A stretch of 50,429 nucleotides of DNA, taken from IMG/VR virus record IMGVR_UViG_3300028607_001326, positions 1-50,429 of that record; one strand, written 5' to 3'. The DNA is from a virus. Shown here piece by piece: positions 25,401 to 34,193 of this stretch; position 1 is the first letter of the stretch; each line of letters begins with the position of its first letter. The position numbers and the translations under genes were made by a program. The notes below the pieces were generated by a model. The model ran no database searches, was not told where the DNA came from, and saw only the letters and a program-made list of their open reading frames with translations.

Positions 25401-27803
25401 GAATATGGGTGGTGGATGTATTATCCAGGTTATCATCCACAGGTGCAAACTGGAGAGAATTTGAATATAGACGCACCAAAAACCAATTGGTTTGTAGACA
25501 ATGGCGCCTATCATGCCACAAGATATGATACAAATTTTAAATCGGAGCCAGATTCGGGTCCTTCAGGTTTTGGATATACTGGTTTTGATACGCCATTTGG
25601 AGCTGGTACTTATGGTAACAAAGGAGAGTTAACAGGATTAGGAAATGGTATTGCCGATAATCCTGGTAATAATTATTGGAAAATGGACTTGTCTTTTGGT
25701 GGTATTTGGTCTCGTGATTGGAATTGGAATGATGATACTGGGCTTGAATACTATGATGACATGGAAAACTTTTGGGTTATTGGACAGACAGGAGGAAATG
25801 AAAAGCATGTTGATGAGGGTGCTTTTGCTGGGCAATTATTACCTGGAACTAAAGTTAGGTGGAGAGAAGACCCAGAGAAAACAATATACACAATCTCTTC
25901 TGGTGTTGCCGAGAAACAAAGGATTAGATATTTCAGTTATAGTGGTAATCAATCACCAATAGGATATAACTCCAACAACCCGCCACCGTGGGGTTTGATT
26001 AATCTTGGTAGTTGGACTGGTATTTTAGATTCTCCTGATGGTTGGCCTCAGGGTGGATATCATCAAAATATAGGTTTTACTAATCCAGCTAATTTTACAA
26101 AAACTTGGGATTTAAAATTCGAGCCATCCTTACATTGGAATCCAGTAGAATCTGGTATCATAACAAATGGACATCATATAACTTTACAAACACGAAGTGG
26201 TACTGCAAGTGACATATCGAACTTTGCCACAGGTGGCACCGCTAATCCAAACAATGCTTACTTTAAATTCGATAGTGTTGTTGGACCGTGTTCGGTTACT
26301 GGTACAGACCAGCAAATAGCACCGGGCATGATGATCACCTCCTATAATAACACTCCTGTAACTTGGCCAACCGTAGAACCGAACGTTAGTGCCGCTAATA
26401 GTATAGCGTTTGCTGGTGGTGGTCCAATTGTAAAGAAAATAGAATACCAACAAGCAAGTGGAGTATATCACGTTTGGCTTACTGGTTATAAAAAGATTTT
26501 AGAAGCATCTGATTTAACTTTTTCTACAGCAATACAAAACGCTCAAAATATAGTATTTCGACAACCAGGTATGAATACGTATAATGAAACTTTCATAGAA
26601 AATTACCATTGGATGGATCCAAATCTTAGTGCAGATGATAGACGTGTAGAATCTGTAGGATATACTCTTGAGATAATAGAAGCGGTGAATCCCTTAGAGG
26701 TATTACCAGATGACCCGGCTATATGGGAAACAGAACCAAAAGAAACAACGGATTTAAATATATATTACGAAGCAAGTTCAGCTATTCCGTTATTGTTAAA
26801 TAGGGAAACTATAGCGACAGCGATACCTATTGGTTCAAAAATTCTTGGTTCTGGAAGTGGTTATGTAGGATTGCTTTGGTTATCTACTGATGGATCTACC
26901 GTTAACATTACGAGCGCTACAGATTTAACGTTAGACCCAACAGAAATAGTTGTGAATAATGCGAGTGAGATTTTTAATATTGGAGCTGTTGGTGCAGCTT
27001 CATCAGATCCTCTTGATGTAAATGATTGGTTGGCTTTAAATCCTCAACAAGTTAAAATAACAACTCCTAGTGGATTAGAATTTATAACCAATATAATAGC
27101 GTGTGATGTTGATGATATTACAATTACTATTGATGATACAATGCCTTTTTATAGTAATGATTTTTCTTTAACATGGCATAATTGTTTTTCATTTGGTAAT
27201 GGTGTAGAGTCAAATAGAATTAGAGATAATTTTAATTTACCTTATATTTTAAATGGCGTAAAAGCATCAACAACATTCGCCGAACAATATAAAGAGGAAC
27301 ATAGAAAATATGGATTAATATATTCAGGCATATATAATTCTACTAGCGGTGTAAACAACTTAAACCAATTTATACAAGCTGAAAGAATTACAAAAGATAT
27401 AAACCCAGTGTATGGTAGTATACAGAAATTACATACAAGAGATACGGACTTAGTTACGCTTTGTGAAGATAAAGTTTTAAAAATACTAGCAAATAAAGAC
27501 GCTTTATTTAATGCTGATGGAAACACTCAATTAACGGCAACCGCGAACGTACTTGGACAAACAATTCCCTTTGTCGGAGAGTATGGTATATCTAAAAATC
27601 CAGAATCTTTTGCGTCGGAAGCTTATAGAGCTTACTTTACCGATAAAGTTAGAGGAGCCGTTATGAGATTATCAATGGATGGTTTAACACCTATATCGTC
27701 TCATGGTATGAAAAACTGGTTTAAAGATAATCTAAGATTAGGTGATAAAATTATTGGTAGTTATGATGATAAAAAAGGTGAATATAATATTACAATAAAT
27801 TAA
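22449..27803 (+). CDS. Tail nozzle / tail stabilization-like protein
   Basis: A 1784-residue protein, far larger than P22 gp10 or T7 gp12. The N terminus (IKNNFTGGKMNKDLDERIIS, then NGQYRHAMNIQVST and VGALQNILGN) is a typical opening of the podovirus nozzle protein, and the C terminus (AYFTDKVRGAVMRLSMDGLTP, then SSHGMKNWF) is also typical. Propeller-like blocks around FLYWF-type strands near residue 80 (DILYWFITSV) support this. Large aromatic Gly/Asn-rich insertions lie between about 850 and 1450 (WPGWNTSY, GYHPQVQTG, NYYWKM-like stretches). It probably forms the tail tube's lower part and holds the fibres. Confidence 0.75.
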   Translation: MPEIKNNFTGGKMNKDLDERIISNGQYRHAMNIQVSTSEGSDVGALQNILGNSKISSGFSFPSGATCVGSISDEKNDILYWFITSVTGDYILRYSDANSIEIVFADIKKDCLMFTEKIITGINVIDDMLLWTDNENEPRKINIQRSLNGTTQSGLVHTKLVNEDLGISLSGIIIDIEEKHITVIKKSPQNPLNLETFTGRDTFSTYNGIMTIVPDPGYATNNSSFIADYNSLYDFSSLQVGETFQVLMETNITGSASFTLQWNIGDKVVLKEFDDSGSPPPLPINDYRIRGVITSWIDTYSSNPCDVPGANGIDNATSGQECNRFTADSNAAGYNPTALWPTNFPGTAHVQIQITAIEGNPPSIGGNNTLNYAIDLFDETEKLFEFRFPRFSYRYKYEDGEYSCFAPWSEVVFIPGSYDHHPKKGFNLGMTNRLTSVNVQNFVPSDIPDDVVEVDILYKEDASPNVYTVETVRPKDNILQGQATNNWQNNSYSITSETIHAVVPSNQILRPWDNVPKKALAQDITGNRVVYANYWQNYDLKAGTSTNNYYPDFRHVIEQFQTVPTNAMKSVKSLREYQLGVVFIDGYGRETPVITSPTGTFKLDKSYAKSHNRIKVGFNGIDFPHNMSYMKFYIKETSGEYYNMAMDRYYDAEDGNVWLAFPSSDRNKVDIDTFLILKKATDSNEVILEPARFKILAIENFAPDYVKTNKILIEDRQHAIGGAGLADIFGTSMTNVPSVGGDYFEMNYEPFFMSSGANMHNITDGKLYVEFSVSEQDEVSARYRITEIVCNYDSDLSNLSSAKYNVAIDGVFGDDVNFISDDTSGLNSTKIQDGAQVRIYKYAVENKPQFDGRFFVKILNDDIFRKYIKKMFRDDDADYKVVAAQKVSYLTNDFHDGGGASPANPLLSVFDLPNVTQATGWPGWNTSYMVGNQARYNFYAPSKHHFQAYLQDFKFADDGGINQTYTNAFSGGLLNVQDMLESHEEYGWWMYYPGYHPQVQTGENLNIDAPKTNWFVDNGAYHATRYDTNFKSEPDSGPSGFGYTGFDTPFGAGTYGNKGELTGLGNGIADNPGNNYWKMDLSFGGIWSRDWNWNDDTGLEYYDDMENFWVIGQTGGNEKHVDEGAFAGQLLPGTKVRWREDPEKTIYTISSGVAEKQRIRYFSYSGNQSPIGYNSNNPPPWGLINLGSWTGILDSPDGWPQGGYHQNIGFTNPANFTKTWDLKFEPSLHWNPVESGIITNGHHITLQTRSGTASDISNFATGGTANPNNAYFKFDSVVGPCSVTGTDQQIAPGMMITSYNNTPVTWPTVEPNVSAANSIAFAGGGPIVKKIEYQQASGVYHVWLTGYKKILEASDLTFSTAIQNAQNIVFRQPGMNTYNETFIENYHWMDPNLSADDRRVESVGYTLEIIEAVNPLEVLPDDPAIWETEPKETTDLNIYYEASSAIPLLLNRETIATAIPIGSKILGSGSGYVGLLWLSTDGSTVNITSATDLTLDPTEIVVNNASEIFNIGAVGAASSDPLDVNDWLALNPQQVKITTPSGLEFITNIIACDVDDITITIDDTMPFYSNDFSLTWHNCFSFGNGVESNRIRDNFNLPYILNGVKASTTFAEQYKEEHRKYGLIYSGIYNSTSGVNNLNQFIQAERITKDINPVYGSIQKLHTRDTDLVTLCEDKVLKILANKDALFNADGNTQLTATANVLGQTIPFVGEYGISKNPESFASEAYRAYFTDKVRGAVMRLSMDGLTPISSHGMKNWFKDNLRLGDKIIGSYDDKKGEYNITIN

Positions 27804-27812
27804 ATTGTTAAG

Positions 27813-30800
27813 ATGGCATATACATTAACTTTTAGAGAGGACGTTAAAGGATGGGTGAGTTTTAAATCATTCATTTACGAAAGTGCTATTAGTATGGCTA
27901 GCAACTATTATTCTTTTAATAGTGGTGAACTATATATTCACCACGATGAAACTGTTGATAGAAATACGTTTTATAACCAACCATTAGTACCTTCTAGTTT
28001 TAAAGTTATTATGAACAGCTTTCCAGATGCTATTAAGTCTTTTAATGCGTTGAATTATGAGGGTTCGCAAACAAAAGTTTCAGAATTTATAGAATATCAA
28101 GTTCCAAATGATCCAACTTGGTACACAGACAGAGATTATTATAACTTAGCCGATAAAGATGGCTGGTATGTTAGTAACATAAAAACAGATTTACAAAACG
28201 GTGTTATCCCTGAATTTATAAATAAAGAAGGTAAATGGTTTAATTATATAAAAGGTATTAATATAACAACTACTATTGATGGACAAGTAACGGGTCACTT
28301 AGATCCAAGTGAATTTTCTTTTCAAGGGTTAGGTTATGTTGATGGTGTTAATATTTTTGTAGGTGTTCTTGGGTGTATGGATTCAAACTTTATACAGTTC
28401 AATCCACTAGCTAATATAGACGATGGTAGTTGTACAACATTAAATGTTTTAGGTTGTATGAATTCAACAGCAACAAACTATAATTCATTAGCAAATGTTA
28501 ATGATGGATCTTGTGTTATACCTGGTTGTATGGATTCTAACATGTCAAACTTTAATCCTTTAGCCACTGTAAATGATGGTAGTTGTATTCCTTGGATTTA
28601 TGGGTGTTTGAATGATATCGCGTTTAATTATGATGCGACCGCTAATGCTCCTTGTGATGCTTCTAGCTCAGGATGTTTTCCTCCTGGTTGTACTGGTCCT
28701 GCAGCTTGTATGGGAACGCCCGGGTGTGATGGTTTATGTTGTACAGGCGTCACTCTTGGATGTATCGATCCAACAGCATTTAATTATAATTCAAATGCAA
28801 ATGTAAGCGACGGAAGTTGTGAATACGATGGTTGTACAAACTGTTCTGCATATAATTACTGTCCAACGTGCGCACTTGATTGCGATGGAAATAGTGCCCA
28901 AACAGCTTTCTGGTGTTGTTGTATGACAAGCGGTTGTATGGATTCTAATTCGGTTAATTATGATACAAATAATTGCGCAGATTGTAATAACGTCGTTAAT
29001 GGTAACGATACAACTTGTTGTGTTACTTGCGTTTGGGGTTGTACGACTCCAGCAGCAACGAACTATAACTCAAGTGCTACTTGTAATGATGGTAGTTGTA
29101 CGGGTGTTCCTGGTTGTACCGATCCAATAGCAAATAATTATGATCCATTAGCTACTAATAATAATGGTACTTGTGAATATTGTGCAAGTCCACCAACCTG
29201 GTCTTTATCAAACGAAACAGATACCACTATAGATGTAGATATTAGCACTCAAAACACTACATCCCCAAATAATGCTTTGGTATATACAGCAACAATTGAA
29301 TACAGAATAACAGGTACCTCTACTTGGACGGTTGATACAACCACTGCTACAGCTGGTCCAGGAGCCCCAACATATACTATAACAGGTCTTACATCAAGTA
29401 CTGATTATGATGTTCAAGTTACCGGTCATTGTTCTAATACAGACTATGATGCTGGTACCAATAGCACTGCAACTTTAGCAATTCCAATTTTAGGGTGTAC
29501 TGAACCTAGTGCGTGTAATTTTAACACAAGCGCTAACACTAATGATGGTAGTTGCGATTATATACTTTGTGCTGGATGTATGGATTCCAATGCAAATAAT
29601 TTTAACAGCGGTGATGCTAACACTTGGAATGCAACTGGTGTTTGCAGAGATGCTAATGGAAATCCTAGTGCATGCACAATAGCGTGTAACAATAGTAGTC
29701 CAGGTACTGGATGTTGTACTTACACTATACTAGGTTGTATGGATGCGACTACAGGTTATAACGCAGATGTTAACGGAGATGCGCAAGGAGCAACCGGTGG
29801 TCCAGGCTCTTATCCATGTCTATTTGCAAACAACGCATTTGTAGACCCATGGTCTACTGATACCAACTGTATAGCCGTTGGGGGAGCTCAAATAGGATAT
29901 TTAGCTTCAAATTATGATCCAGCAGTAACCGCTTCAGGAACTGGAGGTAATTTAAGTTCAGGATTACAAGGACTAGCAAATAATGGTTGTACTTATGTAA
30001 TGGGTTGTACCGATATTGGCACTTATCCTTCAAACGGTACGTATGATTATACGTCAATTGTACCAAGTAATATGAGAGAGGTAAATGGAGGACATTATCC
30101 TACAGCAGGTGGATCTCTTACGCCTGGGCAAGCGGCATTGAATTATAATTGTTCCACTGCTTCAAATCCTAATTCTAATGTGTCGTGTAATGATAATGTT
30201 GGGGTTGATGATGGTAGTTGTAGACCTTTAATTCGTGGATGTGTTGATACTATGGCTCCACAAGATGTAAGCTTTGTAGATGGTGAAACATATACTTTAG
30301 CTAATTGGAATTTAGGTAGAGGATGTCCAGTTCCTGGAGCTGGTGATTGGCCAGTTGCACCTTTTATGGATATACCTGTACCGAATTTCCCTATTGGTGA
30401 CGAATGGGTGGATGCTAATTACCATGATCAAGGTTGTTGTATAAGAGATCAAGAAGGGTGTATAGATAACTCAACAGTAACAATAAAACAAGGAATGGTT
30501 GGTGATATAAATTACTTTATATCTTCTATGACTGTTCTTGGTCAATTTATGCCTGAAAATGATGGAGTTCAAATTCAAACTTCACCAACTGGTACAGCTT
30601 GGCATGAAACCACAAACGAACTTTACGAACGATTGTTACCAAATGGCGCGTGGACAGAGGGTTCACAATGGGGGGCTTATAATTATATGGCGTATTCCAT
30701 GACCACTTTTAACTCAGGTTGGGTGGATTCAAATAACAATCCAATCACTTATGATTTATTTGATATTATGCACCCTTGGTCACCTGTAAATATGGATGCG

Positions 30801-31274
30801 TGTTGTTTCTCGGCTGGATGCCTACATCCTATGGCTTATAATTTTGATTTAATAGGTTATCAATATGAGGGTTGGGATCCTTCAATCGGTGGCCCGATGG
30901 GGTTTCCATCGCAATTAAACCCGTACTATGATATAAACGAAAATCAACACCGATCATGTGCAGCTTGTAATGGTACGCCGGCAGAGGAGAGTTTTAGAGA
31001 TTATCCTATAGGTACTGGTGGTGATCCATCAACATGGGATGGTACTTTAGGTTTTAATGCCAGTGCGTTGGGGATGGTGACAGGTCCTTATTCATCGTGG
31101 AGTGGTGCACAATCTAGTGAGGAAACTTCGTGTTGTTGTTGGTCTATTGGTTGCACGGATTCTAATGCTACGAATTGGAGTGGTGGCGCACAATGTGATG
31201 ATGGGAGTTGTTGTGGAGGAGCAGGAATGCCAGCGTGTTCTGGAACAACAGGCACAGGTGGTGGTGGTGCATAA
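27813..31274 (+). CDS. Cys-rich repeat tail adhesin with FN3 domain
   Basis: A 1153-residue protein. Residues 1-185 (FREDVKGWVSFKSFI, YESAISMASNYYSFN, NQPLVPSSFKVIMNS) are a nozzle-associated domain that follows directly from the 22449 protein. From residue 187 come repeats of GC-[MTIL]-D/N-x-x-A-x-N-[YF]...[DNS]-[DN]-G-[ST]-C, with at least nine DGSC-type ends down to about residue 1135. A fibronectin-III-like domain lies at about 455-555 (PPTWSLSNETDTTIDVDIST, then YTITGLTSSTDYDVQV). Repeats of this type are common in secreted Bacteroidota proteins, so it is probably a disulfide-rich receptor-binding or fibre protein. Confidence 0.75.
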   Translation: MAYTLTFREDVKGWVSFKSFIYESAISMASNYYSFNSGELYIHHDETVDRNTFYNQPLVPSSFKVIMNSFPDAIKSFNALNYEGSQTKVSEFIEYQVPNDPTWYTDRDYYNLADKDGWYVSNIKTDLQNGVIPEFINKEGKWFNYIKGINITTTIDGQVTGHLDPSEFSFQGLGYVDGVNIFVGVLGCMDSNFIQFNPLANIDDGSCTTLNVLGCMNSTATNYNSLANVNDGSCVIPGCMDSNMSNFNPLATVNDGSCIPWIYGCLNDIAFNYDATANAPCDASSSGCFPPGCTGPAACMGTPGCDGLCCTGVTLGCIDPTAFNYNSNANVSDGSCEYDGCTNCSAYNYCPTCALDCDGNSAQTAFWCCCMTSGCMDSNSVNYDTNNCADCNNVVNGNDTTCCVTCVWGCTTPAATNYNSSATCNDGSCTGVPGCTDPIANNYDPLATNNNGTCEYCASPPTWSLSNETDTTIDVDISTQNTTSPNNALVYTATIEYRITGTSTWTVDTTTATAGPGAPTYTITGLTSSTDYDVQVTGHCSNTDYDAGTNSTATLAIPILGCTEPSACNFNTSANTNDGSCDYILCAGCMDSNANNFNSGDANTWNATGVCRDANGNPSACTIACNNSSPGTGCCTYTILGCMDATTGYNADVNGDAQGATGGPGSYPCLFANNAFVDPWSTDTNCIAVGGAQIGYLASNYDPAVTASGTGGNLSSGLQGLANNGCTYVMGCTDIGTYPSNGTYDYTSIVPSNMREVNGGHYPTAGGSLTPGQAALNYNCSTASNPNSNVSCNDNVGVDDGSCRPLIRGCVDTMAPQDVSFVDGETYTLANWNLGRGCPVPGAGDWPVAPFMDIPVPNFPIGDEWVDANYHDQGCCIRDQEGCIDNSTVTIKQGMVGDINYFISSMTVLGQFMPENDGVQIQTSPTGTAWHETTNELYERLLPNGAWTEGSQWGAYNYMAYSMTTFNSGWVDSNNNPITYDLFDIMHPWSPVNMDACCFSAGCLHPMAYNFDLIGYQYEGWDPSIGGPMGFPSQLNPYYDINENQHRSCAACNGTPAEESFRDYPIGTGGDPSTWDGTLGFNASALGMVTGPYSSWSGAQSSEETSCCCWSIGCTDSNATNWSGGAQCDDGSCCGGAGMPACSGTTGTGGGGA

Positions 31275-31291
31275 AATTAAAAAAATAAGAT

Positions 31292-31663
31292 ATGCTTGAT
31301 ATTGTTATTAATCAAATAAATGAATCTGTTGAAATAGGGGATATAGTTTACTCTGTACCCGTTTTATCTACATCACCTAGTGGTGTTTCAGATGCTTTTC
31401 TCGAAGGTAATTTTGGAAGTATTGTAGAACTTGGACCGATAACAGCGTTTATAACCGGGGTTTTTGGAACTGGCATTACAGTTGATAACACTACTTCTAA
31501 CGCTATACCTAGTACGGGAGATTTTTTGATGTTTTCTAAAAATAAAATAGCTAATACATCTGGATTGCTAGGATATTATATTGATATTGATTTTGTAAAT
31601 GATTCAAAAATTAAGGCTGAATTATTTCAAGTGGGTGCCATAACCGAAATAAGTAGTAAATAA
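31292..31663 (+). CDS. Small tail-module protein
   Basis: A 123-residue beta-rich protein (DIVINQINESVEIGDIVYSV, then TGVFGTGITVDNTT, then FSKNKIANTSGLLGYYIDID) without catalytic residues. It lies between the Cys-rich adhesin and the 500-residue tail protein. The pattern is that of a small structural protein that could mediate attachment. No family is assigned. Confidence 0.5.
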   Translation: MLDIVINQINESVEIGDIVYSVPVLSTSPSGVSDAFLEGNFGSIVELGPITAFITGVFGTGITVDNTTSNAIPSTGDFLMFSKNKIANTSGLLGYYIDIDFVNDSKIKAELFQVGAITEISSK

Positions 31664-31664
31664 T

Positions 31665-33167
31665 ATGAAAACTATAAAGAAATTTAATTTAGATACTAGC
31701 AATGTACCGGCTAATGGTGAACGCAGATATTTTACTATTATAGGGGATAAAGGTGCCATCTTTAGATTAGAAATTAGAGATGAAGATGGTAAATACTATA
31801 ATTTTTCATCACAAGTATTTCAAACAGCAAAGTCAGTTTTAAGAAGATCTATAATTAGTTTAGAGTATAAAGATTATATAGTATTTCCAAAAATTAGTGA
31901 TGAAGATCAATATGATATTTACCTGTTTGCTGAAGCGTCTAACAATACTAAACACACTACTTATAATGAAGTTCGATTTGCTGATGGTAGTGTTGATATA
32001 AATTCTTCAAGTGGATCTAATTCTGAATTAATAACAAAAGTAATACGTCAGTATACTTCTTCAACATTTACAATTACAGCATTAGCGCCAACGTTAGCAG
32101 ATGGTGGTGAGATTTGGAACGGAGTTTCTTTTACACCTGACACATTAACAGTTGAAAGAAGAAGTGCTAATAGATTTAAAAAAGATTTTACAGTTGTTAT
32201 AACAGCTGGTTCTGGACATTCTATAAAAAAAGATAGAAACCCTGATAGTAGTGACGTGTTTGTAACTGTAGACAGGATTATAGGTAGCGCTTTAGTTATA
32301 AAGGGTGAAGATACTAGTGGTGGAAATTATAGATGGAGTATTAAATCCAATAGTAGTATACATGGATTAACAGATGGCATGAGTTTAATAGGTACAAATG
32401 TTACTGCTAGCACTGTAATAGCTCCTTATAATGAAACATTAACAGTAACAGAATTTTCAGATGTTATGACATCTGTTGACGATATAAGGGGGGCGATAGA
32501 AAGAGATGGTATAGATTTAATGGATACTTATTTATCAGAAGATGAATTAGCAACATATTTATCAGAGGCAGAAGACGCAGTAAGTTCCCAGCCTAAAGTT
32601 GCTACTATAACGACTTTAAATAAAGTTCATGTTGATGGAGTGGATACCTTTGGTTATAAACCTACTATTACAAAAGGTGAAGTTACAAAACAATTAGGTA
32701 ATCTTACATTTGACAAACAGCAAGCAGCAGGATTAGCTGATGATACAGTGGCTTTTTATGCTTATGGGCAAGAAAATATAGCAAAATTTAATGGTAACAT
32801 ATTTAAGTTAAGTAATTTAAAAGTAGAATTAACAGATGTGACAACAACTGTTAGTGATGCTAGTGCAACTGGTAGCGCTGCATTATCTGATTTTGATGTT
32901 GCTAGTGTAGCTGGTATAATGGATGATGTTAGTATCGTAACAGGTGTTAATATAAAATCTTCTGGTGTTAATCCCACTGTTACAGCAATATCTTCTAGCA
33001 ATTTAACTGTTTCTCCAACAGGACATCTTTTACAGAATGGGCAGACGTTAGTATTTAAAAACGCTGGATTCATAGCAACTATAACAGGTACTATTGAAAT
33101 TTTAAGAATTTCAGATAGCACTCCTAGTTGTACTTTTGATGTGGAAAGGTTCTTAACAGCTGTCTAA
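31665..33167 (+). CDS. Tail structural protein, probable fibre or spike base
   Basis: A 500-residue protein. The N-terminal 110 residues (KKFNLDTSNVPANGERRYFT, then FRLEIRDEDGKYYNF, then YKDYIVFPKISDEDQYDIYLF) form a beta-sandwich-like domain. The rest is Ser/Thr/Val/Asp-rich with regular strand periodicity. The opening resembles tail proteins following the nozzle in other marine Bacteroidota phages as I recall. The start overlaps nothing and follows one base after the previous stop. It probably belongs to the distal tail. Confidence 0.55.
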   Translation: MKTIKKFNLDTSNVPANGERRYFTIIGDKGAIFRLEIRDEDGKYYNFSSQVFQTAKSVLRRSIISLEYKDYIVFPKISDEDQYDIYLFAEASNNTKHTTYNEVRFADGSVDINSSSGSNSELITKVIRQYTSSTFTITALAPTLADGGEIWNGVSFTPDTLTVERRSANRFKKDFTVVITAGSGHSIKKDRNPDSSDVFVTVDRIIGSALVIKGEDTSGGNYRWSIKSNSSIHGLTDGMSLIGTNVTASTVIAPYNETLTVTEFSDVMTSVDDIRGAIERDGIDLMDTYLSEDELATYLSEAEDAVSSQPKVATITTLNKVHVDGVDTFGYKPTITKGEVTKQLGNLTFDKQQAAGLADDTVAFYAYGQENIAKFNGNIFKLSNLKVELTDVTTTVSDASATGSAALSDFDVASVAGIMDDVSIVTGVNIKSSGVNPTVTAISSSNLTVSPTGHLLQNGQTLVFKNAGFIATITGTIEILRISDSTPSCTFDVERFLTAV

Positions 33168-33217
33168 GGTAAAAAAAGTATAAAAACTGTAACTATATAA
33201 ATGATAAAAATAATAAT

Positions 33218-34168
33218 ATGGCAAATTATAAAGCAACTCCATTAAGACGTAGTCCTATTAAAGAATTAGTAGAAAATTTTAAGAAAAATTATTCTTCTAG
33301 TAATTCTAAAGATAGTCCTCTTAATAAATTAGGGTTGATGCAGTATGAAGGAAAAGATAAGTGGAGGAACATTTTCGACCCATTAGGAATTCACAAAGGC
33401 CAAGATGATTCTTGGAAGGAAGAATATGATACGAATATACAAGAACAAGTAGATATTTTTAAAGGTATAGGTACTGAAAATCTATATGCTGGAGCAACAA
33501 ATAAAATGGGGAGTGTAAGATTTGATCTCCAAAATAAACAATTTAAAAATCAATTTAAAGGGTTTGAAAACAAGTATCAAGATCTTGGCGATTTGGAGAT
33601 GAATAATATGTATGCAAATATGACAGTTGATCAAAGAGCTTCCGATTTTATGAAGCAACAACAAATGCAACAACAAGCTAATATAATGCAAGGATTGCAA
33701 GGTGCTGCCGGTGGTAGTGGTATAGCAGCTCTAGCACAGACAATGGCTCAACAAGGACAACTACAAGCACAACAAGCAGCAGCAGGTATTGGCCAACAAG
33801 AAAGAGAAATTAAAATGAAACAAGCCGGTGCCGGTATGGACATACAAAGAATGCAGGAACAAAGGAAAGAATTAATAGCAAGAGGTGGTATGGAGTCCCA
33901 AATGGCTAGAATGCAAGGAGCACAAAGCGCTGAACAAATGCTATCGCAAAGAGAACAAGCAGTGGCTAGCGGACAATTTCAAGCTTCACAAGCAAGAGCT
34001 CAGGGAGCTATGCAAGTTCAGGGAATGCAAATGCAAGGTGCAACTGATGCTAGAAATTTAGAATTTCAAAAATCTCAAGGATTAATGTCTTTTTACGCTG
34101 GGCAAAAGCAAGCTGAAGAAGAATCAATACAAGCTGATAAATCTTGGTTGGAGAGAACATTTGGATAA
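33218..34168 (+). CDS. Gln/Ala-rich internal virion protein with SP-motif N terminus
   Basis: A 316-residue protein. The N terminus has ATPLRRSPIKE (6-16) and KDSPLNKLG (31-39), the same type of S/T-P-x-K tag seen in region 1. Residues about 145-300 are an extended Gln/Ala/Met-rich helix or coiled coil with repeated QxQ and MQ steps. Its position before two larger internal-type proteins matches the ejection-protein cluster of podoviruses, where such helical proteins form a trans-envelope channel. This supports a virion location for tagged proteins. Confidence 0.6.
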   Translation: MANYKATPLRRSPIKELVENFKKNYSSSNSKDSPLNKLGLMQYEGKDKWRNIFDPLGIHKGQDDSWKEEYDTNIQEQVDIFKGIGTENLYAGATNKMGSVRFDLQNKQFKNQFKGFENKYQDLGDLEMNNMYANMTVDQRASDFMKQQQMQQQANIMQGLQGAAGGSGIAALAQTMAQQGQLQAQQAAAGIGQQEREIKMKQAGAGMDIQRMQEQRKELIARGGMESQMARMQGAQSAEQMLSQREQAVASGQFQASQARAQGAMQVQGMQMQGATDARNLEFQKSQGLMSFYAGQKQAEEESIQADKSWLERTFG

Positions 34169-34193
34169 AATATTAAAATAAAAAATTAAAAAC

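Noticed and set aside
33218-34168. Tape-measure protein assignment for the Gln-rich helical protein
   Set aside because: It is too short for a long-tail tape measure, no tail-tube or sheath genes are present, and gene order fits podovirus ejection proteins better.
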